From IMG/VR virus record IMGVR_UViG_3300046011_003787, positions 1 through 23,801 of that record: a stretch of DNA of 23,801 nucleotides; one strand, 5' to 3'. A program made the position numbers and the translations under genes. This document shows, one piece after another, positions 15,527-22,622 of the stretch. The stretch comes from a virus. The stretch's first letter is position 1. Each line of letters begins with the position of its first letter. Under the pieces are notes generated by a model. The model ran no database searches. It saw nothing but the letters and a program-made list of their open reading frames with translations, and was not told the origin of the DNA.

Positions 15527-15568
15527 AAGGGTTTAAATTGCTTACTTAAGCAATAGTATTTAGCCCTT
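15527..15568 (-). other. Intergenic stem-loop, possible weak terminator
   Basis: An inner stem ATTGCTT/AAGCAAT (15537-15543 with 15548-15554) is nested in an outer AAGGG/CCCTT pair (15527-15531 with 15564-15568). It overlaps the end of the 198-residue gene and precedes the 76-residue gene. On the - strand TTTTC follows the outer arm. Confidence 0.45.
15557..15563 (-). promoter_or_regulatory. Candidate CTAAATA element
   Basis: GGGCTAAATACT occurs on the - strand, 58 bases before the 76-residue gene. It matches the word at 3545-3551 (GGCTAAATA). A late-promoter role is speculative. Confidence 0.25.
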
Positions 15569-16163
15569 ACAATGACTTCGTTGTTATTGCCATCCTTCGC
15601 ATTTTCCCAACTTTTGCAGGAGTCCAGATAATATCACCCATCTTAGCATAGAATGATTTCCAATATCCTACGTCTGGAATGTGCTGCGTCGTTCGTTTTT
15701 CAAAATCAACGTAGTACACCTGTAGACCCTTATCAAATGCCTTTGGGATTAGACCCATCCAATATCGCGCACCGTCCCAAGACTGTCGAGAGTCAGTTAA
15801 CACGGTTCCGTATGTTGGTATTAAATATTCAAAGAACACCTTATCAGGTAATCCGGTGGTGATTGGATCAATCTTGGAATGCCACACACTAGCTTGCCAC
15901 ACAAAGGTACCAATCAACGGATCGGTTTTTGTATTAAATTCCATATCATACGTCACTCGTTGGATGCTAGAATCTAAACAATAGATTTCCTTCGAATGAA
16001 TATAAACCTTTGAAGTAGCTGATAATGAAAATAATTCATCCTTGTTTGGCATTCGAGAAAACTGCAAATACAATTCATGATTATTTTCTTTGTTATGCAA
16101 CTCATTTGGTTTATACGTGCTAAACGTCTGTGGCATTTCGTTAATGAATTCCGATGCTTTCAT
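15567..16163 (-). CDS. Phage protein with MKASEFI start, function unknown
   Basis: A 198-residue protein that I cannot assign. The N-terminus MKASEFINE resembles a short leader that I recall on various otherwise unrelated phage proteins. The rest has mixed α/β character, rich in aromatic residues (FFEYLIPTYGTVLTDSRQSWDGARYWMGLI, GLQVYYVDFEKRTTQHI), with a basic C-terminus (KVGKMRRMAITTKSL). No catalytic motif was recognised. GGTGA before the ATG overlaps the TGA stop of the upstream gene three bases away, so translation is likely coupled. Confidence 0.65.
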   Translation of the reverse strand: MKASEFINEMPQTFSTYKPNELHNKENNHELYLQFSRMPNKDELFSLSATSKVYIHSKEIYCLDSSIQRVTYDMEFNTKTDPLIGTFVWQASVWHSKIDPITTGLPDKVFFEYLIPTYGTVLTDSRQSWDGARYWMGLIPKAFDKGLQVYYVDFEKRTTQHIPDVGYWKSFYAKMGDIIWTPAKVGKMRRMAITTKSL

Positions 16164-16166
16164 AAA

Positions 16167-16358
16167 TCACCAGTTACTCACATCTGTAATATCAATCGTA
16201 ATTTGCAGCGAACCATGTTCAAACTTAACATAATCATTAACCCCAATACCAGATTCGGATTTCTCCCAAATCTCAAATTGTGGTATATCTTCAAATCTAT
16301 CAGCGATTTCACTCAACTTACTGATCTGTTCACGGGTTAATATCGTAACTCTTTGCAT
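16167..16358 (-). CDS. Small phage protein, function unknown
   Basis: A 63-residue protein that I do not recognise. It begins with a helix (TREQISKLSEIADRFEDI), followed by β-type segments (FEIWEKSESGIGVNDYVKFEHGSLQITIDI). A strong GGAGG site lies four bases upstream of the ATG. It is the first gene after the clamp terminator and is coupled to the next gene through an overlapping stop and ribosome binding site. Confidence 0.65.
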   Translation of the reverse strand: MQRVTILTREQISKLSEIADRFEDIPQFEIWEKSESGIGVNDYVKFEHGSLQITIDITDVSNW

Positions 16359-16367
16359 AAAACCTCC

Positions 16368-16393
16368 AAAAAAGGGTGGCTATTAACCACCCT
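16368..16393 (-). terminator. Rho-independent terminator after sliding clamp
   Basis: A seven-pair stem (AGGGTGG with CCACCCT, 16373-16379 with 16387-16393) has a seven-base loop and runs into a tract of T residues on the - strand. It lies 7 bases past the clamp stop codon. Confidence 0.82.
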
Positions 16394-16399
16394 AAAAGA

Positions 16400-17140
16400 T
16401 TACTTACTAGATAATGCAGGTAAGATGTACTTATATACTGCAATACCACTATCAACAATAATTTGCATCGCACCAACATCAGAAATGTTCATAGTTTTAG
16501 TACCAGCTAATCCAAGAATCTGAATGATTTGATGCACTGGCCAAGACCAAGTATATTTTAAGGATTCAGTAGCAGTAACTGTATGGAATATAAAACTACC
16601 AGCATGAGTAGATGCATCACCAAAACTAACGATTAAGTTATTGTTCTTTGTACTTATTTCCAGGACTGGTTCTTGTGAATGAGCCGTACTTTGATACTTC
16701 AAACGCGTAATACTTGCAACAGTCGGTTCAAATGAAATCTTCCACTGTGCACCATTGAAAATAGCATTCTTGATCTTTTCGTTAATAACCGCAGTACTCA
16801 TAAAACGGTAGTCATTTGAAAAGTCACCTGCTGCATTTTCAAAATGTAGGGAAGTAGGAACTTCAACACCATCACGTACTTCACGTACAACTTCAATTTT
16901 ACCATCTTCACGGTATTCAGGACATTTTAAATGAATGTTTAGTTTATCTAAGTTGGGTAAACCAAATACACCTTCGAATTCTGCAACTGGCTTATGTACT
17001 TCAGCCTGCAAAATAACCGATTTATCTTCGGCAATAGATTCAATAGAAGTTGACGTTGGTGTTCCAGTTACTTTTACTGTTGGTAAAATGCCTAATGAAT
17101 GAGTGTGTGCTACGATGTCTTGTAGAGTATCTTTAATCAT
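16400..17140 (-). CDS. 45: DNA polymerase sliding clamp, gp45 type
   Basis: A 246-residue trimeric ring clamp that tethers the phage polymerase to DNA and, in T4, also activates late transcription. The start at 17140 (MIKDTLQDIVAHTHSLGILPTVKV) is preferred over a GTG twelve codons upstream, because T4 gp45 is 228 residues and begins near this point. Recognisable family features are the N-terminal helix plus β-strand, a VFGLPNLDKL segment (residues 67-76), FMSTAVINEKIKNA, and the C-terminal IIQILGLAGTKTMNI…MQIIVDSGIAVYKYILP. The call rests on overall pattern and context next to the polymerase. A sigma70-like promoter lies 67 bases upstream and a terminator directly follows, so the clamp appears to be a one-gene unit made in large amounts. 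Confidence 0.85.
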   Translation of the reverse strand: MIKDTLQDIVAHTHSLGILPTVKVTGTPTSTSIESIAEDKSVILQAEVHKPVAEFEGVFGLPNLDKLNIHLKCPEYREDGKIEVVREVRDGVEVPTSLHFENAAGDFSNDYRFMSTAVINEKIKNAIFNGAQWKISFEPTVASITRLKYQSTAHSQEPVLEISTKNNNLIVSFGDASTHAGSFIFHTVTATESLKYTWSWPVHQIIQILGLAGTKTMNISDVGAMQIIVDSGIAVYKYILPALSSK

Positions 17141-17206
17141 AATATAATCTCGAGGTTTGAAGTTAAAATAATCCACATATAAGTGGAATCTGGTACTGCT
17201 TTATGT

Positions 17207-17235
17207 AGTTTAATGGTTTGTGACTGGGTTGTCAA
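17207..17235 (-). promoter_or_regulatory. Sigma70-like promoter of the sliding clamp
   Basis: TTGACA (17230-17235) and TAAACT (17207-17212) on the - strand are separated by exactly 17 bases. The -35 box overlaps the stop codon of the upstream DUF1566-like gene. The leader to the clamp ATG is about 60 bases and contains a short inverted repeat, CCAC…GTGG. Confidence 0.72.
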
Positions 17236-17555
17236 GTGATATCTCGTACTGGTCTAACCATGAGTTTAGCCATATACTTATCATATCCAGTAGCATCTAT
17301 ACCGTCAGAATCAACAGCCCATGCGAAATCTTCACCTGGTGTGGTTTGATTTGTCCAGTAGATTCCATCTATTTCGGAAGCATCATAGTGGAACCATAAA
17401 TCTTGTACATCTGATATAGTAGGTAATCTCCAGCCAGTTTTTCCATTAATATCTAATGAAAAGCAGTACATCGTACCAGTATCCCATGCTAATTCTTTTT
17501 CGTATTGCTTTGGTGCCATCTCAATGGTAAGTTTTACATCCTCACGTTTCAGCAT
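17232..17555 (-). CDS. DUF1566 / Lcl C-terminal-like domain protein
   Basis: A 107-residue protein with the pattern of the DUF1566 (Lcl C-terminal) fold: W-D-T-G near residue 24, GKTGWRLPTISDVQDL at 38-53 (the WRLPT..E/D.. hallmark), then YWTNQT (66-71), FAWAVDSDG (77-85) and a closing VRPVRD. Known relatives are mostly bacterial surface or secreted domains related to C-type-lectin-like/FGE-like folds, and some phage proteins. No signal peptide is present. Its position between the two replication genes is unusual, and its function here is unknown. GGAAAATAGT precedes the ATG. A sigma70-like promoter lies at 17619-17648, and the clamp's promoter begins at its stop codon. Confidence 0.7.
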   Translation of the reverse strand: MLKREDVKLTIEMAPKQYEKELAWDTGTMYCFSLDINGKTGWRLPTISDVQDLWFHYDASEIDGIYWTNQTTPGEDFAWAVDSDGIDATGYDKYMAKLMVRPVRDIT

Positions 17556-17582
17556 ACTATTTTCCTTTATTGGTTATTGCGA

Positions 17583-17596
17583 GTGCCGATAGGCAC
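17583..17596 (-). other. Short perfect hairpin in the 5' leader of the DUF1566-like gene
   Basis: GTGCC-TATC-GGCAC (- strand) forms a five-pair stem with a four-base loop. It lies downstream of the promoter at 17619-17648 and 27 bases before the ATG at 17555. No U-tract follows, so it may affect mRNA stability or translation rather than stop transcription. Confidence 0.45.
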
Positions 17597-17618
17597 GAGC
17601 CTTGTTTAAGATGCGGTC

Positions 17619-17648
17619 AGTATATTACAACCAACCGCACGGTGTCAA
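17619..17648 (-). promoter_or_regulatory. Sigma70-like promoter between polymerase part 2 and DUF1566-like gene
   Basis: TTGACA (17643-17648) and TATACT (17619-17624) on the - strand are 18 bases apart. The -10 region is bracketed by an inverted repeat TGCGGT/ACCGCA (17612-17617 and 17634-17639), which could be an operator or a hairpin. Confidence 0.65.
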
Positions 17649-17651
17649 TAC

Positions 17652-18638
17652 TTAAAAAGAAAACAACGAATTGAAGAAGTTATCCTGACGGGTTTCACGC
17701 AAATCCCAGTTGAGTACACCAATCAAGTTGTCCAACTTGTCATCGATCAACTTCTCTTCCATGATGGCTTCATCAAATGGAAGTTCCTTAAACCATTGAG
17801 GTAAACGTTGTTCATCAACTGGATACGCTACGCTCTTGAATCCCATCGGGTTATCTTTTAGTGTACAAACTACCACTTTGGATCCATCGATAATAGACAT
17901 AGTATACTTGTCACTATTCATTCGTTTTAATGTATTCCAATTGATACTAGCTCTGACTTGACCTGGCATAGTTGCCTTGCCTTTATCGGTTAATAACGTA
18001 CCGTACTTGGTGATGTTATTAGCTCGTTTAGGAGAACCCTTTTCCCAACCATTCCATTTCTTGAATTCTTGTCTGAATTCGGTAATGTACTGGATTGTAT
18101 CCTCTTTTGGTTTACCATTAAGTACCATATTCAATACATTACTTAAAAAGTCTTGAATTGGTGGGGGGGTATCAGATCGTCTTAAGTCCAAACCCATGGC
18201 TTTGACTTTACCGGTTTTTCCGTTTACGTCTGTTCGTTTACCTTCTTTATCGAAGTAAAGTACAGCATAACGTTTCTTGGTGATGAATAATGCTTTAGAA
18301 CCTATGATCTCGCGGCCAGCCTTAATAACAGAACCACGTGCTTTAGGGCAATGAAACGCAGTGGACATAAACTTAGGGAAAGTCTCGTTAACTTCTTCAC
18401 CAATAGCATCATAAAACTGAATGATTGATTCTTTATCCCATGGAATCAAACCAGCTTCGATATCTGGTTTAAGTGTTTCATACGCAGAGAAATATACTGA
18501 ATTATGAACTAGTATATCGTTACCAAAAAACCATGGATCTGTTGCGTTAACTCCAATGTCGTATACGTATTCGTCATCAAACGGTGATAACTCCTCAACG
18601 ACTGTCACCGTTGATAATTCTGAAACAAATTGCATCAT
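17652..18638 (-). CDS. 43: DNA polymerase part 2: C-terminal split-intein half plus polymerase C-terminus
   Basis: A 328-residue precursor. Residues 1-46 are the C-terminal half of a split intein: block F at about 24-44 (YVYDIGVNATDPWFFGNDIL), then VHN, with His45 and Asn46 as the cleavage pair. Residues 47-328 (18500 down to 17655) are the polymerase C-terminus, starting SVYFSAYETL, the continuation of motif C (DTD|S). The palm/thumb segment contains KKRYAVL (a KxY-type motif), and the end FFNSLFSF resembles the hydrophobic clamp-binding tail of T4 gp43. By itself it lacks catalytic aspartates and must be joined to part 1. AGGAG overlaps the TAG stop of the endonuclease gene; it lies 3 bases before the first ATG and 6 before the second (18635), so Met2 may be the real start. 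Confidence 0.93.
   Translation of the reverse strand: MMQFVSELSTVTVVEELSPFDDEYVYDIGVNATDPWFFGNDILVHNSVYFSAYETLKPDIEAGLIPWDKESIIQFYDAIGEEVNETFPKFMSTAFHCPKARGSVIKAGREIIGSKALFITKKRYAVLYFDKEGKRTDVNGKTGKVKAMGLDLRRSDTPPPIQDFLSNVLNMVLNGKPKEDTIQYITEFRQEFKKWNGWEKGSPKRANNITKYGTLLTDKGKATMPGQVRASINWNTLKRMNSDKYTMSIIDGSKVVVCTLKDNPMGFKSVAYPVDEQRLPQWFKELPFDEAIMEEKLIDDKLDNLIGVLNWDLRETRQDNFFNSLFSF
18501..18638 (-). other. Split intein, C-terminal half (46 residues)
   Basis: The encoded segment matches intein blocks F and G: Y-V-Y-D-I-G-V…W-F-F-G-N-D-I-L-V-H-N followed by Ser+1. The last His-Asn pair performs Asn cyclisation, and Ser+1 is the acceptor nucleophile in the family. The N-terminal residues (MMQFVSELSTVTVVEEL) would pair with the N half. 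Confidence 0.92.
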
Positions 18639-18644
18639 AAACTC

Positions 18645-20375
18645 CTAAAATTGTAAAATATAAATCAATTGGCCACAATCCCACATTCTGCGGTATTTGT
18701 TATCATACATATTTTCAACCAAAGTTTTGCTTTTGTCAAATATTGGTAATGTATTTTCCGCGATTGATTTGGTGAATTTGCAACGATGGTACGTTTTTTG
18801 ACCTTTGATATATTGATATGTTGGTTTTTCAATTGAATCTAACACGAACCCATTGGATTCAAACAAAGCACCGTTATCGAATCTACGATCAGCATATGCA
18901 ATTAATGCACCAGTCTTATCCTGTGTGAAATGCGAAAGTATTACACTAAACGCGGATGGTATGCTTGTGTATATTAGGGTGGCATACCTTACCAGTTCAT
19001 ACGTGTTTGGTTTCGCATTTCTATCATTAGATTTGGCAAAGGTGGCTAATGCAACTAGTACACCATCACGTTCTAAACCAATATGCGATGATCCATGAAA
19101 GTAACCATAAATATGATTTTCTTCCATGAACTCGATTGCGGTGCTAGAATCCACAATTATGATATCGCAGTCAGTAATCTTTAATATCGTTGGTGCGACC
19201 TGTAGGTTTTCAAGTATAATCGATTTCCATATTTCCTTTTTCGTTGCATTCAATCCCCATTCTGATTCGTTGATATGAAATAGTTGAATACCTCGACTTT
19301 CACACTCAGTGGTCTTGTACAAGTGTGCAGATTTATATTTCCAATCTAAATCTTTACTATTGGAAGAATGCCAATGCAATCCATTATATTCGATTGCAAT
19401 GTTATAATCTGGCAGATAAACGTCTAACTCGTAACTGAAAATCCTATTAGAGTAGGTTACATTAGAAATACCAGAGTCTTCCAACCACGTAACCAATTCT
19501 TTTTCTGCAGCGGACCTGCTTGTTGTTGTCTCATAACCACACTGTTGACACCCATTCCCGGCAAGGTGGTAATACGCGACTTGATTAAATGGCCCGTGTA
19601 TCGGACATTCAATTTCTACAATAGAACGAGAACCATTATATATTGTATTCGGGTATTGGTATTTTCCAGAATGCTTGATATTTGCCAACCTGATAAATTC
19701 TGCAGTCGATCGAGTTAGATTTGTACTACTCAATGCGTTTGCACATTTTTTACAACCATGGCCGCGCATATGAGTCGATGCGACTTGTGTAAATTCACCA
19801 TGTACTGGGCATATAATAGTAATGATGTCTTTTTCAACTTTATCAAATTGCACTTTGGAATAATCGTAATAGTCACCAAAATACTCTTTGCTTCTAGCTA
19901 ACCAGGTAGCATAATCTACTCTCGGTGGCATTTCTGTCCGATCGTAACATTTATTACAACGCATACCGGCTAGGAAATTAGCAGCTGGTTGTGAAAAATC
20001 ACCATGGTTGTGACAATGTAGTTTTATATAGGTAGATGGAGATGCATATTGAGGCACATCAACGATCGTATACCCATATGGGTTATTTGCCTCTAATATT
20101 TCACGAGTTACAATATTTTCGGGTTTTGTATTCAAATGAGATTTACATCTTGGGGTGTATGATACATTCCTCAGTTGCTTGTCAACCCCTAAAGGCTTGT
20201 TACATATTGCGCAAGTAGGTGGTTTAGCCCCGCGCAAATATAAGCACACCGCCGCAGCTTTGTCAAATATACGAATACCACCGTAATATTCAAGTAAGTA
20301 CTTGTACTGCCGTGGGTACTTCTTTTTAAATGTTAGTACTGTCAAATTACGTTCTTCCAATTCATTCATCATCAT
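18645..20375 (-). CDS. Free-standing homing-type endonuclease, Vsr-like (EDxHD) with zinc-ribbon repeats
   Basis: A 576-residue probable DNA endonuclease that would cut alleles lacking the insertion and so drive its own spread. In order: residues 55-80, a Cys/His cluster (CAIC…CKSH). Residues 121-143, 189-211 and 257-279 are three repeats of the C-x-x-H-G-x-F-x-Q…G-x-x-C-x-x-C type (DUF723-like zinc ribbons), likely for DNA recognition. About 290-372 is a nuclease core with AEKELVTWLED, then ELDVYLPDYNIAIEYNGLHWH, the E…D…E-Y-x-G-x-H-W-H pattern of Vsr-like enzymes. The C-terminal domain of about 420-576 (ATFAKSN, YELVRYATL, YADRRFDNGALFESNGF) often accompanies such nucleases. It lies exactly between the two polymerase halves. 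GAGGAG overlaps the upstream TGA stop; the third ATG (20369) has the best spacing. Confidence 0.88.
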   Translation of the reverse strand: MMMNELEERNLTVLTFKKKYPRQYKYLLEYYGGIRIFDKAAAVCLYLRGAKPPTCAICNKPLGVDKQLRNVSYTPRCKSHLNTKPENIVTREILEANNPYGYTIVDVPQYASPSTYIKLHCHNHGDFSQPAANFLAGMRCNKCYDRTEMPPRVDYATWLARSKEYFGDYYDYSKVQFDKVEKDIITIICPVHGEFTQVASTHMRGHGCKKCANALSSTNLTRSTAEFIRLANIKHSGKYQYPNTIYNGSRSIVEIECPIHGPFNQVAYYHLAGNGCQQCGYETTTSRSAAEKELVTWLEDSGISNVTYSNRIFSYELDVYLPDYNIAIEYNGLHWHSSNSKDLDWKYKSAHLYKTTECESRGIQLFHINESEWGLNATKKEIWKSIILENLQVAPTILKITDCDIIIVDSSTAIEFMEENHIYGYFHGSSHIGLERDGVLVALATFAKSNDRNAKPNTYELVRYATLIYTSIPSAFSVILSHFTQDKTGALIAYADRRFDNGALFESNGFVLDSIEKPTYQYIKGQKTYHRCKFTKSIAENTLPIFDKSKTLVENMYDNKYRRMWDCGQLIYILQF

Positions 20376-20379
20376 CTCC

Positions 20380-22551
20380 TCATACTGTATTAATAGTCAT
20401 TACTATATCACCTGGTTTAATATCCATCGGTTTCTTTTCAATATATCCAGCATCCGTTTTGATCATAACACTATGATCTTCGGTTACTGTTACCGTTTTT
20501 CCATTCGCTGTCATTATTTTAAATCGTCTTTTAGACACTTTATGTCGATAAACATAATTGTAATTGGTGTATGACAATCGGTCTGTTCCATCGCAGTGTA
20601 TCACTTGTATATCATCATCTCGCGAATATTCTTTATCCCCCGAATTCCATTTTAAGTTACCACGATTGAATAATTCTTCGATAGTCAAATCTCCACTCGT
20701 TGTTCGAATGATAGATCCAGATTCTAGCGAATCCGTGTCATTATAAAGTATTGATTTTCCTAGATAATTATATTCACCACATACGATTTCATTAACCTGA
20801 GCCGTCATATGTCTAGTGATAGACCTACCGGTCAATGTTGTACTTTGGCCAATACGTTTATCAAAAAATCTACAACCGCTATTGAGCAAAGCTCCGTATA
20901 AACTATTTAGCAGTAATTTACAAAACTGTTCCTTAATACTCCAGTATCGTTCTTCGATGTCGAGTCCGGCATCGCGTGCAATTTTCATTTTCGCTTGCAT
21001 ACCTTGCCTATCAGCGTACCACTTTTTCAATAGCCCAGGTACAATTCCCTCTTTTTCAAATGTAAAGATAGTACCATTTGCACTTAGCATCCATGATTGA
21101 CCAGACTTGAAAATTAAATCATAGGTCTGTGCAGCACTCAGTTCATCACTGCTACCTTCTTCCCAGTCGATAGTAAGCATACGATTCGAATCTCTTGACA
21201 TAACATCATCATATTCTAAAGTCGAAAACACCCCTTCCCAACATGAAGCAAACTTCTTACCTGTAGCCATTTGATCTGCAATAAACTTATCAGTTGCCAC
21301 TGGTCTAAGTTGACCGATGATAGTCTCTGGACTCATGTTAAGTGCACGAATCGTACTAGGATACAGTGAGTTGATATCCAACGAGGCAACCCAATCATGA
21401 AGACCTTTTTTTGGATAAGCAACGTATGCTCCTGCAGCTTGCGTGTTTTCATTGTCATTACGTGGCTTTCTATTAGGTGCAATCTGACCTTTACTATGCG
21501 CCTCATTGATAATAGCTTGTTCAATAGCTGCAACAGAACCTAACGTGGTTGGTAACAATACAGTACAACCATGCGCAGTCGTATTAGCCAAATCCATAAA
21601 CTTTAACTTCTTATCCATTCTATCCAACAGTGCAACGTCTTGTCTGTTATATTCGATAAACGTCTTAAAGTCTTGATTGTATAGCTGTTCTAAGGTACCA
21701 TCATAAACAGTTTTATGGTCACCTAATTCATATTCAGCAATTGCATCTAATCGATAAGATGGCTTTTCTTCATGGGTATACTTACGATAAATGTCCAAGT
21801 AATCCATATGAACTCGACCAACCAAATCGAAAGTAGTCGAAACCTTACCAAACTTCTCGAATTCACGTTTCTTAGGAGATTGATCCCATAAGCAGAATCG
21901 ACGAGTATCGTTCTTACTTAAAACCTTAGCAACTCGATTAACGGTATATGGAATATCGAATGATTCAGAATTCCAACCACTTAATACATCAGCATCTTCG
22001 ATAATAGTAAGGAATGTATCTAATAATTCCTTTTCTGTTTTAAAGATAAACGTATTCTCAAACTCAGCTACTTGCTCTTCAGCTTCTTTGATACTCATAT
22101 GTTTTGGTGGAATTGCCAAACAAATCATAGTTTCAGACCACTGAAGATATACAGCAATAGAAACAATTGGCATAAAAGGATCGTCTGGTGCGGCATACCC
22201 ACGATCAGGACACATACTGGTCTCGATATCGAAATACGCGACATTGAGTTTAGGTGCATCTGCGTTAAGGTAATGGTCTTCAAGACAACGATAGGTAACA
22301 TTGATATCACTTTCATATAACTTCTTGGTTTGACCAAATATAGCAATATTCTTGTGATGTTCTTTGTGGGTTTTACTTTTAACCCTAGACAACGGTTTAC
22401 CTTTCATTGAATGATGGTTACCATTGGGGTCTTCGTAATAAAAGACGTAGTTTGCTGGGAATTCTCTGTAATGACGAATGCCATCTGTATCACGTTCAAC
22501 TACGTGAATGATATCGCGATCTTTTTCATAAAAAGCATCTACATAACTCAT
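20380..22551 (-). CDS. 43: DNA polymerase part 1: exonuclease and palm/finger domains plus N-terminal split-intein half
   Basis: A 723-residue precursor. Residues 1-607 are the T4-type family B replicative polymerase: Exo I YFDIETS (D108, E110), Exo II GWNSESFDIP (192-201), Exo III YNRQD (301-305), motif A LDINSLYPS (D392), motif B KLLLNSLYG (545-553) and the first part of motif C, YNDTD (603-607). Residues 608-723 are an N-terminal intein half. The second metal-binding aspartate D607 is the very last extein residue, so the active site is completed only by joining SVYF from part 2; 607 + 282 gives 889 residues versus 898 in T4 gp43. AGGAG lies six bases before the ATG. The TGA stop overlaps the ribosome binding site of the endonuclease gene. 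A premature stop or frameshift is excluded by the intact intein motifs. Confidence 0.95.
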   Translation of the reverse strand: MSYVDAFYEKDRDIIHVVERDTDGIRHYREFPANYVFYYEDPNGNHHSMKGKPLSRVKSKTHKEHHKNIAIFGQTKKLYESDINVTYRCLEDHYLNADAPKLNVAYFDIETSMCPDRGYAAPDDPFMPIVSIAVYLQWSETMICLAIPPKHMSIKEAEEQVAEFENTFIFKTEKELLDTFLTIIEDADVLSGWNSESFDIPYTVNRVAKVLSKNDTRRFCLWDQSPKKREFEKFGKVSTTFDLVGRVHMDYLDIYRKYTHEEKPSYRLDAIAEYELGDHKTVYDGTLEQLYNQDFKTFIEYNRQDVALLDRMDKKLKFMDLANTTAHGCTVLLPTTLGSVAAIEQAIINEAHSKGQIAPNRKPRNDNENTQAAGAYVAYPKKGLHDWVASLDINSLYPSTIRALNMSPETIIGQLRPVATDKFIADQMATGKKFASCWEGVFSTLEYDDVMSRDSNRMLTIDWEEGSSDELSAAQTYDLIFKSGQSWMLSANGTIFTFEKEGIVPGLLKKWYADRQGMQAKMKIARDAGLDIEERYWSIKEQFCKLLLNSLYGALLNSGCRFFDKRIGQSTTLTGRSITRHMTAQVNEIVCGEYNYLGKSILYNDTDSLESGSIIRTTSGDLTIEELFNRGNLKWNSGDKEYSRDDDIQVIHCDGTDRLSYTNYNYVYRHKVSKRRFKIMTANGKTVTVTEDHSVMIKTDAGYIEKKPMDIKPGDIVMTINTV
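20383..20730 (-). other. Split intein, N-terminal half (116 residues, Ser at position 1)
   Basis: The half begins directly after YNDTD with S-L-E-S-G-S-I-I-R (block A; Ser1 replaces the commoner Cys1). It contains block B at about 78-90 (GKTVTVTEDHSVM, with the T83-x-x-H86 motif) and ends after a PGD segment (MDIKPGDIVMTINTV). The stretch YVYRHKVSKRRFKI followed by VTEDHS resembles the N-terminal region of inteins in archaeal family B DNA polymerases, as far as I recall them. No endonuclease domain lies within the half. Confidence 0.92.
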
Positions 22552-22622
22552 TTAAACTCCTGATTGTTTCTGGCCAATCTTACCGTATAATCCGACACTT
22601 ATGGCGGTCGTAAACCTGTTTG

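Noticed and set aside
17141-17176. GTG start at 17176 for the sliding clamp
   Set aside because: It would add 12 residues not expected for gp45 and has no ribosome binding site; the ATG at 17140 gives a family-like N-terminus.
18645-20375. Insertion sequence or transposase for the ORF between the polymerase halves
   Set aside because: No terminal inverted repeats, target duplication or DDE/HUH motif. The core pattern EYxGxHWH and the zinc ribbons fit a homing-type nuclease.
18501-20730. Group I intron with an intron-encoded endonuclease
   Set aside because: The reading frames run on through the exon-intron positions as intein blocks A/B and F/G, with their own stops and starts. I saw no group I core, and removal at RNA level would not need these protein motifs.
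17652-22551. Polymerase broken by frameshift, sequencing error or pseudogene decay
   Set aside because: Both parts carry complete intein half motifs at the exact matching point, have good ribosome binding sites, and keep all catalytic motifs. The gap is filled by an intact 576-residue ORF.
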